Assembly (NCBI GenBank): GCA_963708165.1
Contig: OY970187.1
Span: 1,116,001 to 1,180,000, forward strand
From: Rubricoccus sp963708165
Lineage (GTDB): Bacteria; Bacteroidota; Rhodothermia; Rhodothermales; Rubricoccaceae
DNA: 64,000 nucleotides
Direction of reading: 5' to 3'
The notes under the pieces are model-generated. The model was not told the DNA's origin. It saw only the letters and a list, made by a program, of their open reading frames with translations, and did no database searches. The position numbers and the translations under genes were made by a program. Shown here one piece after another: positions 56,515-64,000 of this stretch (positions are counted from its first letter, which is position 1; every line of letters starts with the position of its first letter).

Positions 56515-58215
56515 TCATGCCCAGAACGAAGCCACGCCGTCCTCTACCGCACCCTCTGCGATTCTCGCGAGACGCGCAGCAGTGTACGGAAAGCGAGCGC
56601 TCGGGAGCACGCGCGGGCGACCGCCCTCGACCCAGGCGTCCACGACTCCCACAGCATCGTGCTCCTCCACCCGCGCGCCTCCGCCAGAGGCCCACGCGAG
56701 CAGTCGAAGAACGGCCGCGCGCGTCGTAGCGCCTGCGCCGTCGATGCGAGGGAGCACCTTCATGAGCAGCGCCAGATCCAGCGGGTTCGCGAGGCGCCCC
56801 TCGCGCGTTCGGAATGCCTCTGGCGTCTCCATCGCGTGGAGCACGAACAGAGCCACATCGTCCCGCGTGCGATAGCCGATGCCCAGCCCTGCCGGAGCGA
56901 GGACGGCGTTCGCCTCCGCGACAGCTTGAACCGCAGCTTCGACGCGTGTCTGCTGCTCGTCGGTGAGACCACGGAGTCCAGAGAGCCGTCGCGCCAGAGG
57001 CTGCCACGCGCGGACGGGCCAGCGCTCTGCACCGCCAGAGGCCTCTGGCGGCGCGGCCCACGTCGCGAGATCCGGCGCGTCGAGTTCGAGTGTAAAGGCC
57101 CGGTCCAACACTTTGCGGCTAAACGCGTGCGCGCTCTCGTCCACGTTCACCGTACCGACGAGAGCGAGGTTCGGGCCCATCCGAACGGCCTGCCATACGG
57201 CGTCCTCTGGCGCGAGGTCTTCGCTCACCAGAGGTGACGTTTCGCCGGTTGACCCGCGCAGTTCCATCCGGCTGAGTACGTCGGCGAGGTAGTGTTCTGG
57301 GCGCGCGAGGTTCATCTCGTCCAGCACCAGCAGGTGCTGGTGGTCCTCGGCTTCGCCAGAGGCTCGCGCGGCGCGGAGCACGCCGCCCGCCCGGAAGCGC
57401 CCATCGAGGCCGCGGTAGCCCAGCGTTTCCGATGGGTCCATCCAGTCTGGACGCACCGGGAGCACGTCGGCGCGCGCGCCTGTGGCCTCGGCGACGAGCA
57501 ACGGTAGTTGCGTTTTCCCGACGCCCGTCACGCCCGCCAAAAGCACGAACGGCCGAGTGCGCAGTGCTGTCACGAACGCGGCCACTTGCCACGGTTCGTA
57601 GACGAACCCGCGCACGTCGATGGCCGCGATCAGACGCTCGAGCGTGGCGGCGCGGTCCCAGCTCTCATACGCGGCCCGCTCCTCCGCCACAACGGCCTCT
57701 GGCGCCAGAGGCGCAGGTTCTGGCTTCTGGCGTGTCGCGCGCACGGCTTCCACCAGCTGCATGAGCACCTCCGGGTTTTCGCCCGCTCGCGCCGCGACGA
57801 GAAACTCCAAAACCTTTCCGTCCAGCGCGGGCAGCGGGTGCAGCACGCGCTGCGCCACGCGCCGAAACTGGCGGTCTGGCGTGGGCTCGTCCGGGTACTG
57901 ATCCAGCACGCTCAGGTGTGGCGCGAAACCACTGTACGGCACCCAGGCCTCTTGCGGGAGCACAGTCAACGTCCGCACGCGCACGCGGTGCGGCAGGTGC
58001 TTGCCGAGCACGAGCGACGTGCTGTCCTCGAACGCCTCGCCAGAGGCTTCGACGAGCGCCGCGAGCGTGCGGCTGCCGGGGATGTACGCGAAGATGCGGT
58101 CGCCGCGCTTCACATCTTGAAGCGCCTTCCGCCCCTGCGTGCGGAGCGCGAACGTCTCGGCGCGGACAAAGGCCGCGAGCGCGTCGGGGGGAACGGACCA
58201 GAGCCAGTACTGCAT
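56515..58215 (-). CDS. EVE-domain AAA+ ATPase, McrB-like
   Basis: 566 residues. N-terminal EVE/PUA-like domain (MQYWLWSVPPDALAAFV, KRGDRIFAYIPGSRTLAALVEASG) for reading modified bases, a linker, then a McrB-like AAA+ motor: Walker A LLAGVTGVGKTQLPLL, Walker B LLVLDEMNLARPEHYLADVLS, sensor ALVGTVNVDESAHAFSRKVLDRA. The McrB GTPase signature is replaced by NVDESAH, so ATP use is likely. ATG 58215 begins the EVE core; ATG 58236 (MARILAP added) is possible. With the nuclease gene downstream it forms a two-gene modification-dependent restriction system, by homology with McrBC. Confidence 0.82.
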   Translation of the reverse strand: MQYWLWSVPPDALAAFVRAETFALRTQGRKALQDVKRGDRIFAYIPGSRTLAALVEASGEAFEDSTSLVLGKHLPHRVRVRTLTVLPQEAWVPYSGFAPHLSVLDQYPDEPTPDRQFRRVAQRVLHPLPALDGKVLEFLVAARAGENPEVLMQLVEAVRATRQKPEPAPLAPEAVVAEERAAYESWDRAATLERLIAAIDVRGFVYEPWQVAAFVTALRTRPFVLLAGVTGVGKTQLPLLVAEATGARADVLPVRPDWMDPSETLGYRGLDGRFRAGGVLRAARASGEAEDHQHLLVLDEMNLARPEHYLADVLSRMELRGSTGETSPLVSEDLAPEDAVWQAVRMGPNLALVGTVNVDESAHAFSRKVLDRAFTLELDAPDLATWAAPPEASGGAERWPVRAWQPLARRLSGLRGLTDEQQTRVEAAVQAVAEANAVLAPAGLGIGYRTRDDVALFVLHAMETPEAFRTREGRLANPLDLALLMKVLPRIDGAGATTRAAVLRLLAWASGGGARVEEHDAVGVVDAWVEGGRPRVLPSARFPYTAARLARIAEGAVEDGVASFWA

Positions 58216-58268
58216 CGGCGCGAGGATACGCGCCATACCCTGACACGGTCCGCCTCTGGCGCCAGAGG

Positions 58269-59087
58269 CTACCAGCGCGCGAACACGCCGAGTTCGGCCG
58301 AGGCGCGCGAGAGGCCGCCATCGGCGGTGTAGCCGCCGCCGAGCGAGACGCCAGCGCCAGAGGCGATGCGGCGCTGCACCCGCGCCGAGGCGAACCACGA
58401 CGCCCGGACGGCGGTTGCCCCGAGGGCCTCTGGCGTAGCCTCCTGCCCGCGCCCGGTGGTGATCTCCCAGAAGGAAGCGGTCGGGCCACCCGCGCCGTCC
58501 GTCAGGTGGCGAATAGAGACCGACGTGGAGACAGGAACGCGGCCATCGTCGGGGATGGCAGTCAGGCGCACGCGCCCGAGCCACGGGCCGGCGTAGCGCG
58601 CCGCGCTGACTGTCGCGAGGTGGACGGAGCGGTCCACGAATGCCAGGCGGCGCGCGCCCAGCGAGACTTCCCATGCCTCGACAGGCGCCGCGTAAAGCTC
58701 GGCCGAAAGGTCCGTCCGCGCAGCGATCTCGCTCCCGGGCGCGAGCCTCGCGCGGACGTTGCCATAGGCGCGCGGCGCCAGAGGCGCGTACACGTCGGCC
58801 CCGACGAACGCCGAGGCCTGGTCGTAGCGCTCCACCCGTCCCGCCTCGGCCACAATGGAGTACTGAGACCACGTTGCGCCAGAGGCGAGCCGCGCCTCGG
58901 TCCACGCGCTGCGGTCTTCGGGAAACTCCGCCGAGACCGATGCGAGCCCCATCCACTCCTGCGCCGCCGCGGGCAGCGCCACGAGTGCGATCAGCAGCAC
59001 CGCGAGGCCTCTGGCGAGAACGCCTCTGGCGAGAACTCCTCTGGCGAGAATTCCTCTGGCGCCAGAGGCGAAAGAGCGAGCGCGCAT
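58269..59087 (-). CDS. YaiO-type outer-membrane beta-barrel protein
   Basis: 272 residues. The signal region is unusual: MRARSFASGARG, then ILARGVLARGVLARG, then LAVLLIALVALPAAAQ, the LARG units coming from an in-frame array of 10-mers. The mature part has alternating beta strands (WTEARLASGATWSQYSIVAEAGRVERYDQASAFVGADVYAPL) to a terminal aromatic (AELGVFARW), as in YaiO-family barrels. Start ATG 59087 overlaps the stop of the glycosyltransferase (ATGA). Context suggests it passes or anchors a polysaccharide in the outer membrane. Confidence 0.7.
   Translation of the reverse strand: MRARSFASGARGILARGVLARGVLARGLAVLLIALVALPAAAQEWMGLASVSAEFPEDRSAWTEARLASGATWSQYSIVAEAGRVERYDQASAFVGADVYAPLAPRAYGNVRARLAPGSEIAARTDLSAELYAAPVEAWEVSLGARRLAFVDRSVHLATVSAARYAGPWLGRVRLTAIPDDGRVPVSTSVSIRHLTDGAGGPTASFWEITTGRGQEATPEALGATAVRASWFASARVQRRIASGAGVSLGGGYTADGGLSRASAELGVFARW
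59008..59069. repeat. 15-bp tandem array of the iterated word
   Basis: Three head-to-tail 15-bp units CCTCTGGCGAGAACG/T/ATT (59008-59022, 59023-59037, 59038-59052) and a final CCTCTGGCGCCAGAGGC. The unit is a multiple of three and keeps the frame, adding Leu-Ala-Arg-Gly-Val repeats to the signal peptide of the barrel gene. It shows the word can spread by tandem duplication. Confidence 0.9.
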
Positions 59088-60493
59088 CACGTGGTCTGGA
59101 AGCCCGTCCGGGTCATCTCGCCCCAGACGTTTTGCTTGCGGAAGTAGCTCACCAGCCCGCGCAGGCGCCAGAAGACCGTCATCTGCCGGTAGCCCAGATT
59201 CTCCACGACCGAGAGCAGAAACAGCATCCACAGGTCGCGCAGGCGCGTGTAGCGGTGGAACGCGATCTGCTCCAGCGCCACCGCCGCGATGGACTGCGCC
59301 AGGCCGAGCACGAACGCGAGCGCGAGCAGCAGCAGCGCCAGCGGCACGTCTACCACGCCGAACGCGACGGCGACGGCCAGCCCGATGTAGCCCAGCCCTT
59401 CCACCACCGGCCCCAGCAGCTCGATGAACACATACGCCGGGAACGCCAACAGCCCCGCCTTGCCATAGCGCGGGTTGAACAGCATCCGCTTGTGGCGCCA
59501 GAGGATCTGCGCCAGGCCGCGGTGCCAACGGTCACGCTGGTTGCCCAGGACGCTGGCCGTTTCCGGGCACTCGGTCCACGAGACGGCATCTGGCGCGTAC
59601 GCCACGCGGTACGGGCGCCCGCTCTCGCGGTAGGCGCGATGGAGCCGCAGAATCAGTTCCATGTCCTCACCCACGGTCTCGTCGTCCAGACCGTCCAACT
59701 CGATCACCGCATCGCGGCGGAACAGTCCGAAGGCGCCCGAGACGATGAGCAGCGCGCCGACGTGGTCCCACGCAACGCGGGCCGAGGCGAACGCGCGCAA
59801 ATACTCCAGCACCTGGAACCGTGCGAGCCAGGCCTTCGGCATCCGGACGTCTTGCACCTGCCCATGGCGCACGCGGCACCCGTTGACGATCCCGACCGTC
59901 CCGCCGACGGCAATGGTCCGCGTGTCCTCCAGAAACGGCCGGACCGCGCGGTGCAGCGCGTCGGGCGCGAGCAGGCTGTCGCCGTCCAGCATGCAGAAGA
60001 GCGGCGTGCGGCAGTAGGCCAGGCCTGCGTTGACTGCGTCGGCCTTGCTCCCGCCGTTGGTCTTCGCGATGACCCACAACTCAGGCCTCTGGCGCGAGCG
60101 GTACGAGGCGTGGACCGGCTCGTGCGGCACGTTGGGCGCCAGAAGCGGTCGCGGCGCGGGCACCAAGTCGAACGCTTCGATGAGCCGCGCGAGCGTGTCG
60201 TCTTTGGAGCCGTCGTCGATCACGAGCACTTCCTTGGTCGGGTACGCCACGCCCAGCAGCGCGTGGACCGCCTCGACGGCCACGACGCCCTCGTTGTACA
60301 TCGGCACCAGCAGGGTCACGCCCGGGACCGCCGCCGCCACACTGGCATCTTCGACGTGGAACGACGCCTGCCTCTGGCGGAACCGCACCAGCGCCACGAG
60401 CGCGATCACGGCCCCCACCAAGTAGTGCGACACGACGAGCGCGACAAAGCCGAGCACGACCCAATCGGCGAGGGCGAGGGCGGAGTGCATCAT
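59087..60493 (-). CDS. Processive family 2 glycosyltransferase (membrane)
   Basis: 468 residues, TM helices at the N-terminus and three or four at the C-terminus around a cytosolic GT-A domain. Catalytic features: VTLLVPMYNEGVVAVEAV, VLVIDDGSKDD, DGDS (DxD) in FCMLDGDSLLAP, GED base in ETVGEDMELILRLH, and QRDRWHRG (QxxRW) for processive synthases. So it probably polymerises a polysaccharide across the inner membrane, as cellulose or PNAG synthases do. Translationally linked to the barrel gene downstream and 1 bp from the HEAT gene upstream. Confidence 0.88.
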   Translation of the reverse strand: MMHSALALADWVVLGFVALVVSHYLVGAVIALVALVRFRQRQASFHVEDASVAAAVPGVTLLVPMYNEGVVAVEAVHALLGVAYPTKEVLVIDDGSKDDTLARLIEAFDLVPAPRPLLAPNVPHEPVHASYRSRQRPELWVIAKTNGGSKADAVNAGLAYCRTPLFCMLDGDSLLAPDALHRAVRPFLEDTRTIAVGGTVGIVNGCRVRHGQVQDVRMPKAWLARFQVLEYLRAFASARVAWDHVGALLIVSGAFGLFRRDAVIELDGLDDETVGEDMELILRLHRAYRESGRPYRVAYAPDAVSWTECPETASVLGNQRDRWHRGLAQILWRHKRMLFNPRYGKAGLLAFPAYVFIELLGPVVEGLGYIGLAVAVAFGVVDVPLALLLLALAFVLGLAQSIAAVALEQIAFHRYTRLRDLWMLFLLSVVENLGYRQMTVFWRLRGLVSYFRKQNVWGEMTRTGFQTT

Positions 60494-60494
60494 G

Positions 60495-61565
60495 CTAGTG
60501 GGTGTCGAACGTGAGACTGGCGAAGCCCGCGAGCGCGCCGCCGCCAGAGGCCTGCTCGCGGAGTTCGTCGCCGTAGCCCACCTCGCGCAAGCCTCTGGCG
60601 GCGCGGAGGGCCGTCCAGGGATCGGGGCTGTCCAGCGCGTAGGCGAGGCGCCAGGCGTCCTGCTCGTCGCTGCTCAGCCGCGCGAGCGTGGTGAGGGCGT
60701 GGAGCCGCGTTTGGCTGTCCTCAGCATCGGCGTAGGGCCGGACGGCCTGCGCGTGCTGCGGATCGCCGACATCGTGGAGCAAGTCCAGCAGCGCCCGCGC
60801 GACCTCGGGCGTTTGACGTTCGTCGATCAGGAGTTGAGCCGCGAGGTCGGCGGCGGGCACATAGCTCAACCGCTGCAGCGCGCGTACGAGGGCGAGCCGC
60901 GTCGCGCCAGAGGCTGACCCTGCTGAGGCCTCTGGCGCGGCGAGCGCCTTCATCATCGGCGGCCCGGCGCGGAGCCCGAAGTGCGCCAGAAGCGAGGCGA
61001 CGGCGTCGGTGTGGATGAACTCGAAACGGCCCAGCGCGTCGATGACGGGCGCGATGCCGGTCGGAAAGCCCATCCGCGCCAGACCGCGCGCGGCGGCAAA
61101 CGCGACCTCTGGCGACGGGTCCTTGAGCGCCGCCACGAGGGGGCCTCTGGCGCCTTCGCGGCCCAAGAGACCGAGCGTGAACGCGCCGAAGGCGCGCCGC
61201 TCGGCACGCCGCGCGCCCAGCGCGTCGAACGCCAGAGGCAAGAGCGGTTCGGCGGCGGCGCACAGGCGCCGGTAGCCCGGGCCGCGCAGGCGGATGGCGT
61301 AGAGCGAGAAGAGGCGCAGCGCGTCGTGCCTCTGGCGCGGGCGGACGACCGCGAGGAAGTCGGCGGGCGTGCGCTCGCCGCTGATGAGCGCCATCAGGTG
61401 GGGCTTCCACTGCGCCCACCGCCACGCCCGGCGCGCACGCTGCCGCGCGTCCAACACGTGCACCGCCAGCGCCGCGCCCGCCACGGCAATCGTGAGCACC
61501 GCCGCCACGGCCAAGAGCCACAGCGCGGTCTGCGCGAGAAGATGCTCGGGCGGCTCGGAGATCAC
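60495..61565 (-). CDS. Membrane-anchored HEAT-repeat protein
   Basis: 356 residues. One N-terminal TM helix (LWLLAVAAVLTIAVAGAALAVHVL), then HEAT-type helical pairs (EGARGPLVAALKDPSPEVAFAAARGLARMGF, ARALLDLLHDVGDPQHAQAV, DSPDPWTALRAARGLREVGYG). HEAT solenoids bind proteins; this one may organise the synthase whose gene follows 1 bp downstream. Its start overlaps the stop of the receiver gene by 4 bp. Contains several PEAS/ASGA marks from the iterated word. Confidence 0.78.
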   Translation of the reverse strand: MISEPPEHLLAQTALWLLAVAAVLTIAVAGAALAVHVLDARQRARRAWRWAQWKPHLMALISGERTPADFLAVVRPRQRHDALRLFSLYAIRLRGPGYRRLCAAAEPLLPLAFDALGARRAERRAFGAFTLGLLGREGARGPLVAALKDPSPEVAFAAARGLARMGFPTGIAPVIDALGRFEFIHTDAVASLLAHFGLRAGPPMMKALAAPEASAGSASGATRLALVRALQRLSYVPAADLAAQLLIDERQTPEVARALLDLLHDVGDPQHAQAVRPYADAEDSQTRLHALTTLARLSSDEQDAWRLAYALDSPDPWTALRAARGLREVGYGDELREQASGGGALAGFASLTFDTH

Positions 61566-62032
61566 AGCGCCGCCCCCGCCAGAGGCGCAGACCGCCGGGG
61601 CCTCTGGCGAGGCGTGGTCTGCACCAGGCGGAGGATGCGCGCGCCCACCTCGGAGATGGAGAGCGGGCGCACGATCACGTCCGCTACGCCCGCCTCGAGT
61701 GCGCGCACGACTGCGTCGTCGTCGCCGGGCCAGAACACGAGCACGACCGGCGGCGCCAGAGGCGCGTCGTCCTCAAGCGCGCGCATCAGCGCGAGGCCGT
61801 CGATGCCCGGCAGCAGGCTCGCCGCCACGATCACGTCGAAGTCCGACCGGCGCGCTACGGCGAGCGCGTCCGAGCCGTTGTCCTCGGTCTGGACCTCCAT
61901 GCCCGCCCGCTCCAGCCGGTGCTGCAGCACGGCCAGCGTCGGCTCGTCGGTGTCGGCGAGGAGCACGCGGCCACGTGGGGCCTCTGGCGCAGGAGACGCG
62001 CGCGCGATCCATGCGGGGGGAGTGGAGGGCAT
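61562..62032 (-). CDS. Stand-alone response-regulator receiver domain
   Basis: 156 residues with a receiver fold (RVLLADTDEPTLAVLQHRLERAGMEVQTEDNGSDALAVARRSDFDVIVAASLLPG...). The usual phospho-acceptor Asp position reads VIVAASLLPG, so the conserved DxxxP aspartate appears missing (A in its place); acidic DTDE at strand 1 and a final VRPLSISEV (K usually, here R) further suggest a degenerate, phosphorylation-independent receiver. Start ATG 62032. Linked by ATGA overlap to the HEAT gene. May allosterically control the synthase locus. Confidence 0.7.
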   Translation of the reverse strand: MPSTPPAWIARASPAPEAPRGRVLLADTDEPTLAVLQHRLERAGMEVQTEDNGSDALAVARRSDFDVIVAASLLPGIDGLALMRALEDDAPLAPPVVLVFWPGDDDAVVRALEAGVADVIVRPLSISEVGARILRLVQTTPRQRPRRSAPLAGAAL

Positions 62033-62164
62033 ACCGGTGGTGGGTCGGCGCCGAGGTATCAGCCAGCCGCGCCGCCGTGTTAACCGCTCCCTGCAAACCT
62101 CTGGCGCCAGAGGCCGGTCGTGTATTTGCTCGCTAGGTTGGGCGCACACATTCATCGCACCCCC

Positions 62165-63262
62165 ATGTCCCGCCTTCTCGCGCTGTGCGCGCTGACCTTC
62201 TGCCTCGCCGCGTGCGACTCGGGCACCATCACCGACCCTCCCCGTGAGGACGATCCTCTGGCGGAGGCCAAGGCCAACCTCGGCGAGTGGACCTGGATCG
62301 ACGTCGAGGGTGCGCAGTGCCGCGACGGCTCCGCGACCGGCTTCGGCGTGCGCCTGCAGGACGGCGCGACCGACCTCGCGATCTATCTCGAAGGCGGCGG
62401 CGCCTGCTTCGACGCCACCACGTGCGCGCTCAACGATCCCAACTTCACCGAGGCCGACTTCACCGCTGGCGTCGCGCTGGACGGCGAGACGGGCATCTTC
62501 AGCACCGGCGACGCCAACCCAGTCGGAGACTGGAACATGGTCTATGTCCCCTACTGCACCGGCGACGTGCACGGCGGCTCGGCGCCAGAGGCCGCGGTTC
62601 CGGGCGTGCAGGGCGCCCAGCAGTTCGTCGGGCACCAGAACATGGAACTCTACCTCGACGACGTCCAAGCCAGCCTGGACACGCCCGGTCAGGTGCTGCT
62701 CACCGGCGTCAGCGCAGGCGGCTTCGGCGCTCTCGTCAACTTCGCCGAGGTCGCGGACCGGTTCGGCACCAGCCAGATGACGCTGCTGGACGACTCCGGC
62801 CCCATTTTCTACGCCGACGACGTGTTTAGTCCCGCCATCGGCGGCGCGTTCGTGGGCCTGTACAACTTCCCCGAGGCCTTCCCCTCGGACGCCAGCGGCC
62901 TCTTCGCGCCGGACGGCCTGGAAGACATCTACGCCTACTACGCCGACCGGTATCCCTCGGCCACGTTCGGGCTCACGTCCTACCTCGAAGACGGCGTCAT
63001 CCGGTTCTTCTTCGGCGGCGGCCAGCCCGATGGCACCATTACCGGCGACGAGTACGCGGCCGGCCTGCGTGACCTCCGCAGCACCGCCCCAGACCGCTGG
63101 GCGACGTACTACGCCTCGGGCTCCAGCCACACGTTTTTGCGGACAGATGCGCGCTACTTCGGCACGTCGGCGGGCGTGGCTCTCAACGACTGGGTGGGAG
63201 ACTTGTTGGAGGGCACCGCGCCCAACGTGGACCCGGACATTGCGACCGTCGCCGCTCGCTAA
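62165..63262 (+). CDS. Pectin acetylesterase/Notum-like lipoprotein
   Basis: 365 residues, lipoprotein signal (TFCLAAC). Alpha/beta hydrolase of the pectin-acetylesterase family: NMVYVPYCTGDVHGGS, the nucleophile serine in LTGVSAGGFGALVNF, an Asp region near SYLEDGVIRFFFGG and the histidine in ASGSSHTFLRTD. YLEGGGACFD forms the oxyanion region. In bacteria these cleave acetyl or acyl esters from polysaccharides or lipids. Secretion and lipidation suggest a role on the cell surface. Start ATG 62165. Followed by a strong hairpin. It stands divergent from the polysaccharide locus, so removal of acetyl groups from its product is a possible link. Confidence 0.85.
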   Translation: MSRLLALCALTFCLAACDSGTITDPPREDDPLAEAKANLGEWTWIDVEGAQCRDGSATGFGVRLQDGATDLAIYLEGGGACFDATTCALNDPNFTEADFTAGVALDGETGIFSTGDANPVGDWNMVYVPYCTGDVHGGSAPEAAVPGVQGAQQFVGHQNMELYLDDVQASLDTPGQVLLTGVSAGGFGALVNFAEVADRFGTSQMTLLDDSGPIFYADDVFSPAIGGAFVGLYNFPEAFPSDASGLFAPDGLEDIYAYYADRYPSATFGLTSYLEDGVIRFFFGGGQPDGTITGDEYAAGLRDLRSTAPDRWATYYASGSSHTFLRTDARYFGTSAGVALNDWVGDLLEGTAPNVDPDIATVAAR

Positions 63263-63286
63263 GTCCGCTCTCGCACTTCTGCCTCG

Positions 63287-63315
63287 CGCCCCGCCTGGAG
63301 TCTCCGGGCGGGGCG
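63287..63315 (+). terminator. Terminator hairpin after the Notum-like gene
   Basis: CGCCCCGCC (63287-63295) and GGCGGGGCG (63307-63315) with an inner GGAG/CTCC pairing, 25 bp after the stop; no T-run follows. A form A palindrome is next at 63325-63342. Confidence 0.6.
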
Positions 63316-63358
63316 TATGCGTTCGCCTCTGGCGCCAGAGGCAGTCTGGCGGCCGGGA

Positions 63359-64000
63359 CTACCGCACGGATGGGTTGGGGGAGCCAGAGCCATTGGACGC
63401 TTCGGCGCGAAGCGCGTGCCACTCGGGCAGAGCCGGGTGAATCGCGGGGGCAGCGTTCAGAGCGGTCCCCACCGCGAGCGCAGAATCCAGCACCGCGAGC
63501 AGGCCTCGCGGAAGCTGCCCGCGTTGAGAGCTTGGCGTCGAGGTACGCCAGGGGGTAGATCGCACGCGATCCGCGCCGTACGCTCGGTGGCGCGCGATAG
63601 CCGCCCGCAACCGGTCCGCCTCCTCGATACTGCCCGAAGTGACCTCTGGCACGACCCAGCGCGACGGCCCACGCACGGTCCGGCCGTCACGGCGGCCGAC
63701 CTCCGAGACCGTCAGGTCTAGCGCCTCGGAGAGAGGAGCGATGGACGCCTCGACACGTCCCGCCGAGAAGAGCGCGCCACCGAGCAGGGACGCGGCCTCG
63801 GCCCTCTGGCCGTCACTGGCCTCTGGCGGGAGCATGGCGCGGTAGCGCTCCGCCATCGCGATGGCGGAGCGGTGCTCGCCGAGGCCGGACTGAGCGCGCG
63901 ACAACCACCAGAGCGCCCCGAGCGCTCGGCCCGAGTCGTCGTCGCGGTGGTCCGCGGTAGAGCCGGCTCTGCGAGCGCGACGACGCCCTCGGGATCAGCC
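63359..64000 (-). CDS. TPR-like protein, C-terminal part, runs off the window
   Basis: The frame from 63904 downwards reads MSRAQSGLGEHRSAIAMAERYRAMLPPEASDGQRAEAASLLGGALFSAGRVEASIAPLSEALDL, helical and TPR-like, then a diverged arginine/serine-rich tail. Reading up from 63904 the frame remains open to about 63994 (DSGRALGALWWLSRAQSG continues the helix) but no ATG occurs; another frame at the edge reads ADPEGVVALAEPAL, so a frameshift near 63965 is likely and the gene begins outside the window. Function not recognised. Confidence 0.45.

Noticed and set aside
59008..59069. CRISPR-like array
   Set aside because: Only three 15-bp direct units without unique spacers, inside a coding frame; it is a tandem duplication of the iterated word.

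Overview
The window is about 64 kb of high-GC bacterial DNA that I infer comes from the Rhodothermota/Bacteroidota side of the tree, close to Rubricoccus or Rubrivirga. This rests on the gene families seen: an NDQ sodium-pump-type rhodopsin, a PorV/PorQ-type outer-membrane protein beside a TonB-dependent receptor and a large secreted protein with a sorting-type tail, a YpdA-type (bacillithiol) reductase, and a Rho factor with a long basic N-terminal extension. No rRNA, tRNA, CRISPR array, prophage or insertion sequence was recognised.

The outstanding signal is a DNA word rather than a gene. The 10-mer GCCTCTGGCG and its reverse complement CGCCAGAGGC occur roughly every 150-300 bp through most of the window, in both orientations, inside genes in all reading frames and between genes. 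Pairs overlap into two 18-bp palindromes, GCCTCTGGCGCCAGAGGC and CGCCAGAGGCCTCTGGCG, which often touch stop codons. The word leaves the peptide marks A-S-G, P-L-A, L-W-R, R-Q-R, A-R-G and P-E-A in unrelated proteins. It resembles in behaviour the DNA uptake sequences of Neisseriaceae and Pasteurellaceae or cyanobacterial HIP1, but the sequence differs from those. It nearly vanishes between about 42.4 and 50.3 kb and from the rhodopsin gene and the Rho core.

Layout. 0-5.7 kb: end of an outer-membrane channel gene, then adaptor and permease of an RND efflux pump; the permease is broken by five single-base insertions. 6-8.3 kb: tgt and the rhodopsin. 8.6-13.5 kb (minus): SDR, DprE1-like oxidase, DPPR-synthase-like UbiA prenyltransferase and a polytopic GT-C-like protein, together looking like a lipid-linked pentofuranose route. 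13.6-22.3 kb: glyS, a tandemly duplicated TerB-like/carboxypeptidase-regulatory-like unit, an aldo/keto reductase, dacB and lysS. 22.6-27.7 kb: coiled-coil protein, two membrane-anchored PPC-like proteins, a membrane protein and a CoA-binding protein. 28-34.7 kb: AbgT transporter, rho, rnhB, TraB-like, Uma2-like and aroK. 35-42.4 kb: truA, Kelch lipoprotein, arginine deiminase, tadA, ypdA and a seven-haem cytochrome c/TPR lipoprotein. 42.4-50.3 kb (minus): PorV-like, a large secreted protein and a TonB-dependent receptor, the last two with many frameshifts. 51.2-54.8 kb: thiosulfate sulfurtransferase, SufE-like, GDPD and a TPR protein. 54.8-58.2 kb: an EVE-McrB-like plus DUF2357/PD-(D/E)XK pair, a likely McrBC-type defence module. 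58.3-62.0 kb: receiver, HEAT, glycosyltransferase 2 and outer-membrane barrel, tightly coupled and probably an exported polysaccharide locus. 62.2-64 kb: a pectin-acetylesterase/Notum-like lipoprotein and a partial TPR-like gene.

Several genes (RND permease, tgt, SDR, rnhB, secreted protein, TonB receptor, last gene) need one or more frameshifts to read through conserved sequence. The scattered single-base events look like sequencing error or recent decay; the raw sequence cannot decide between these.
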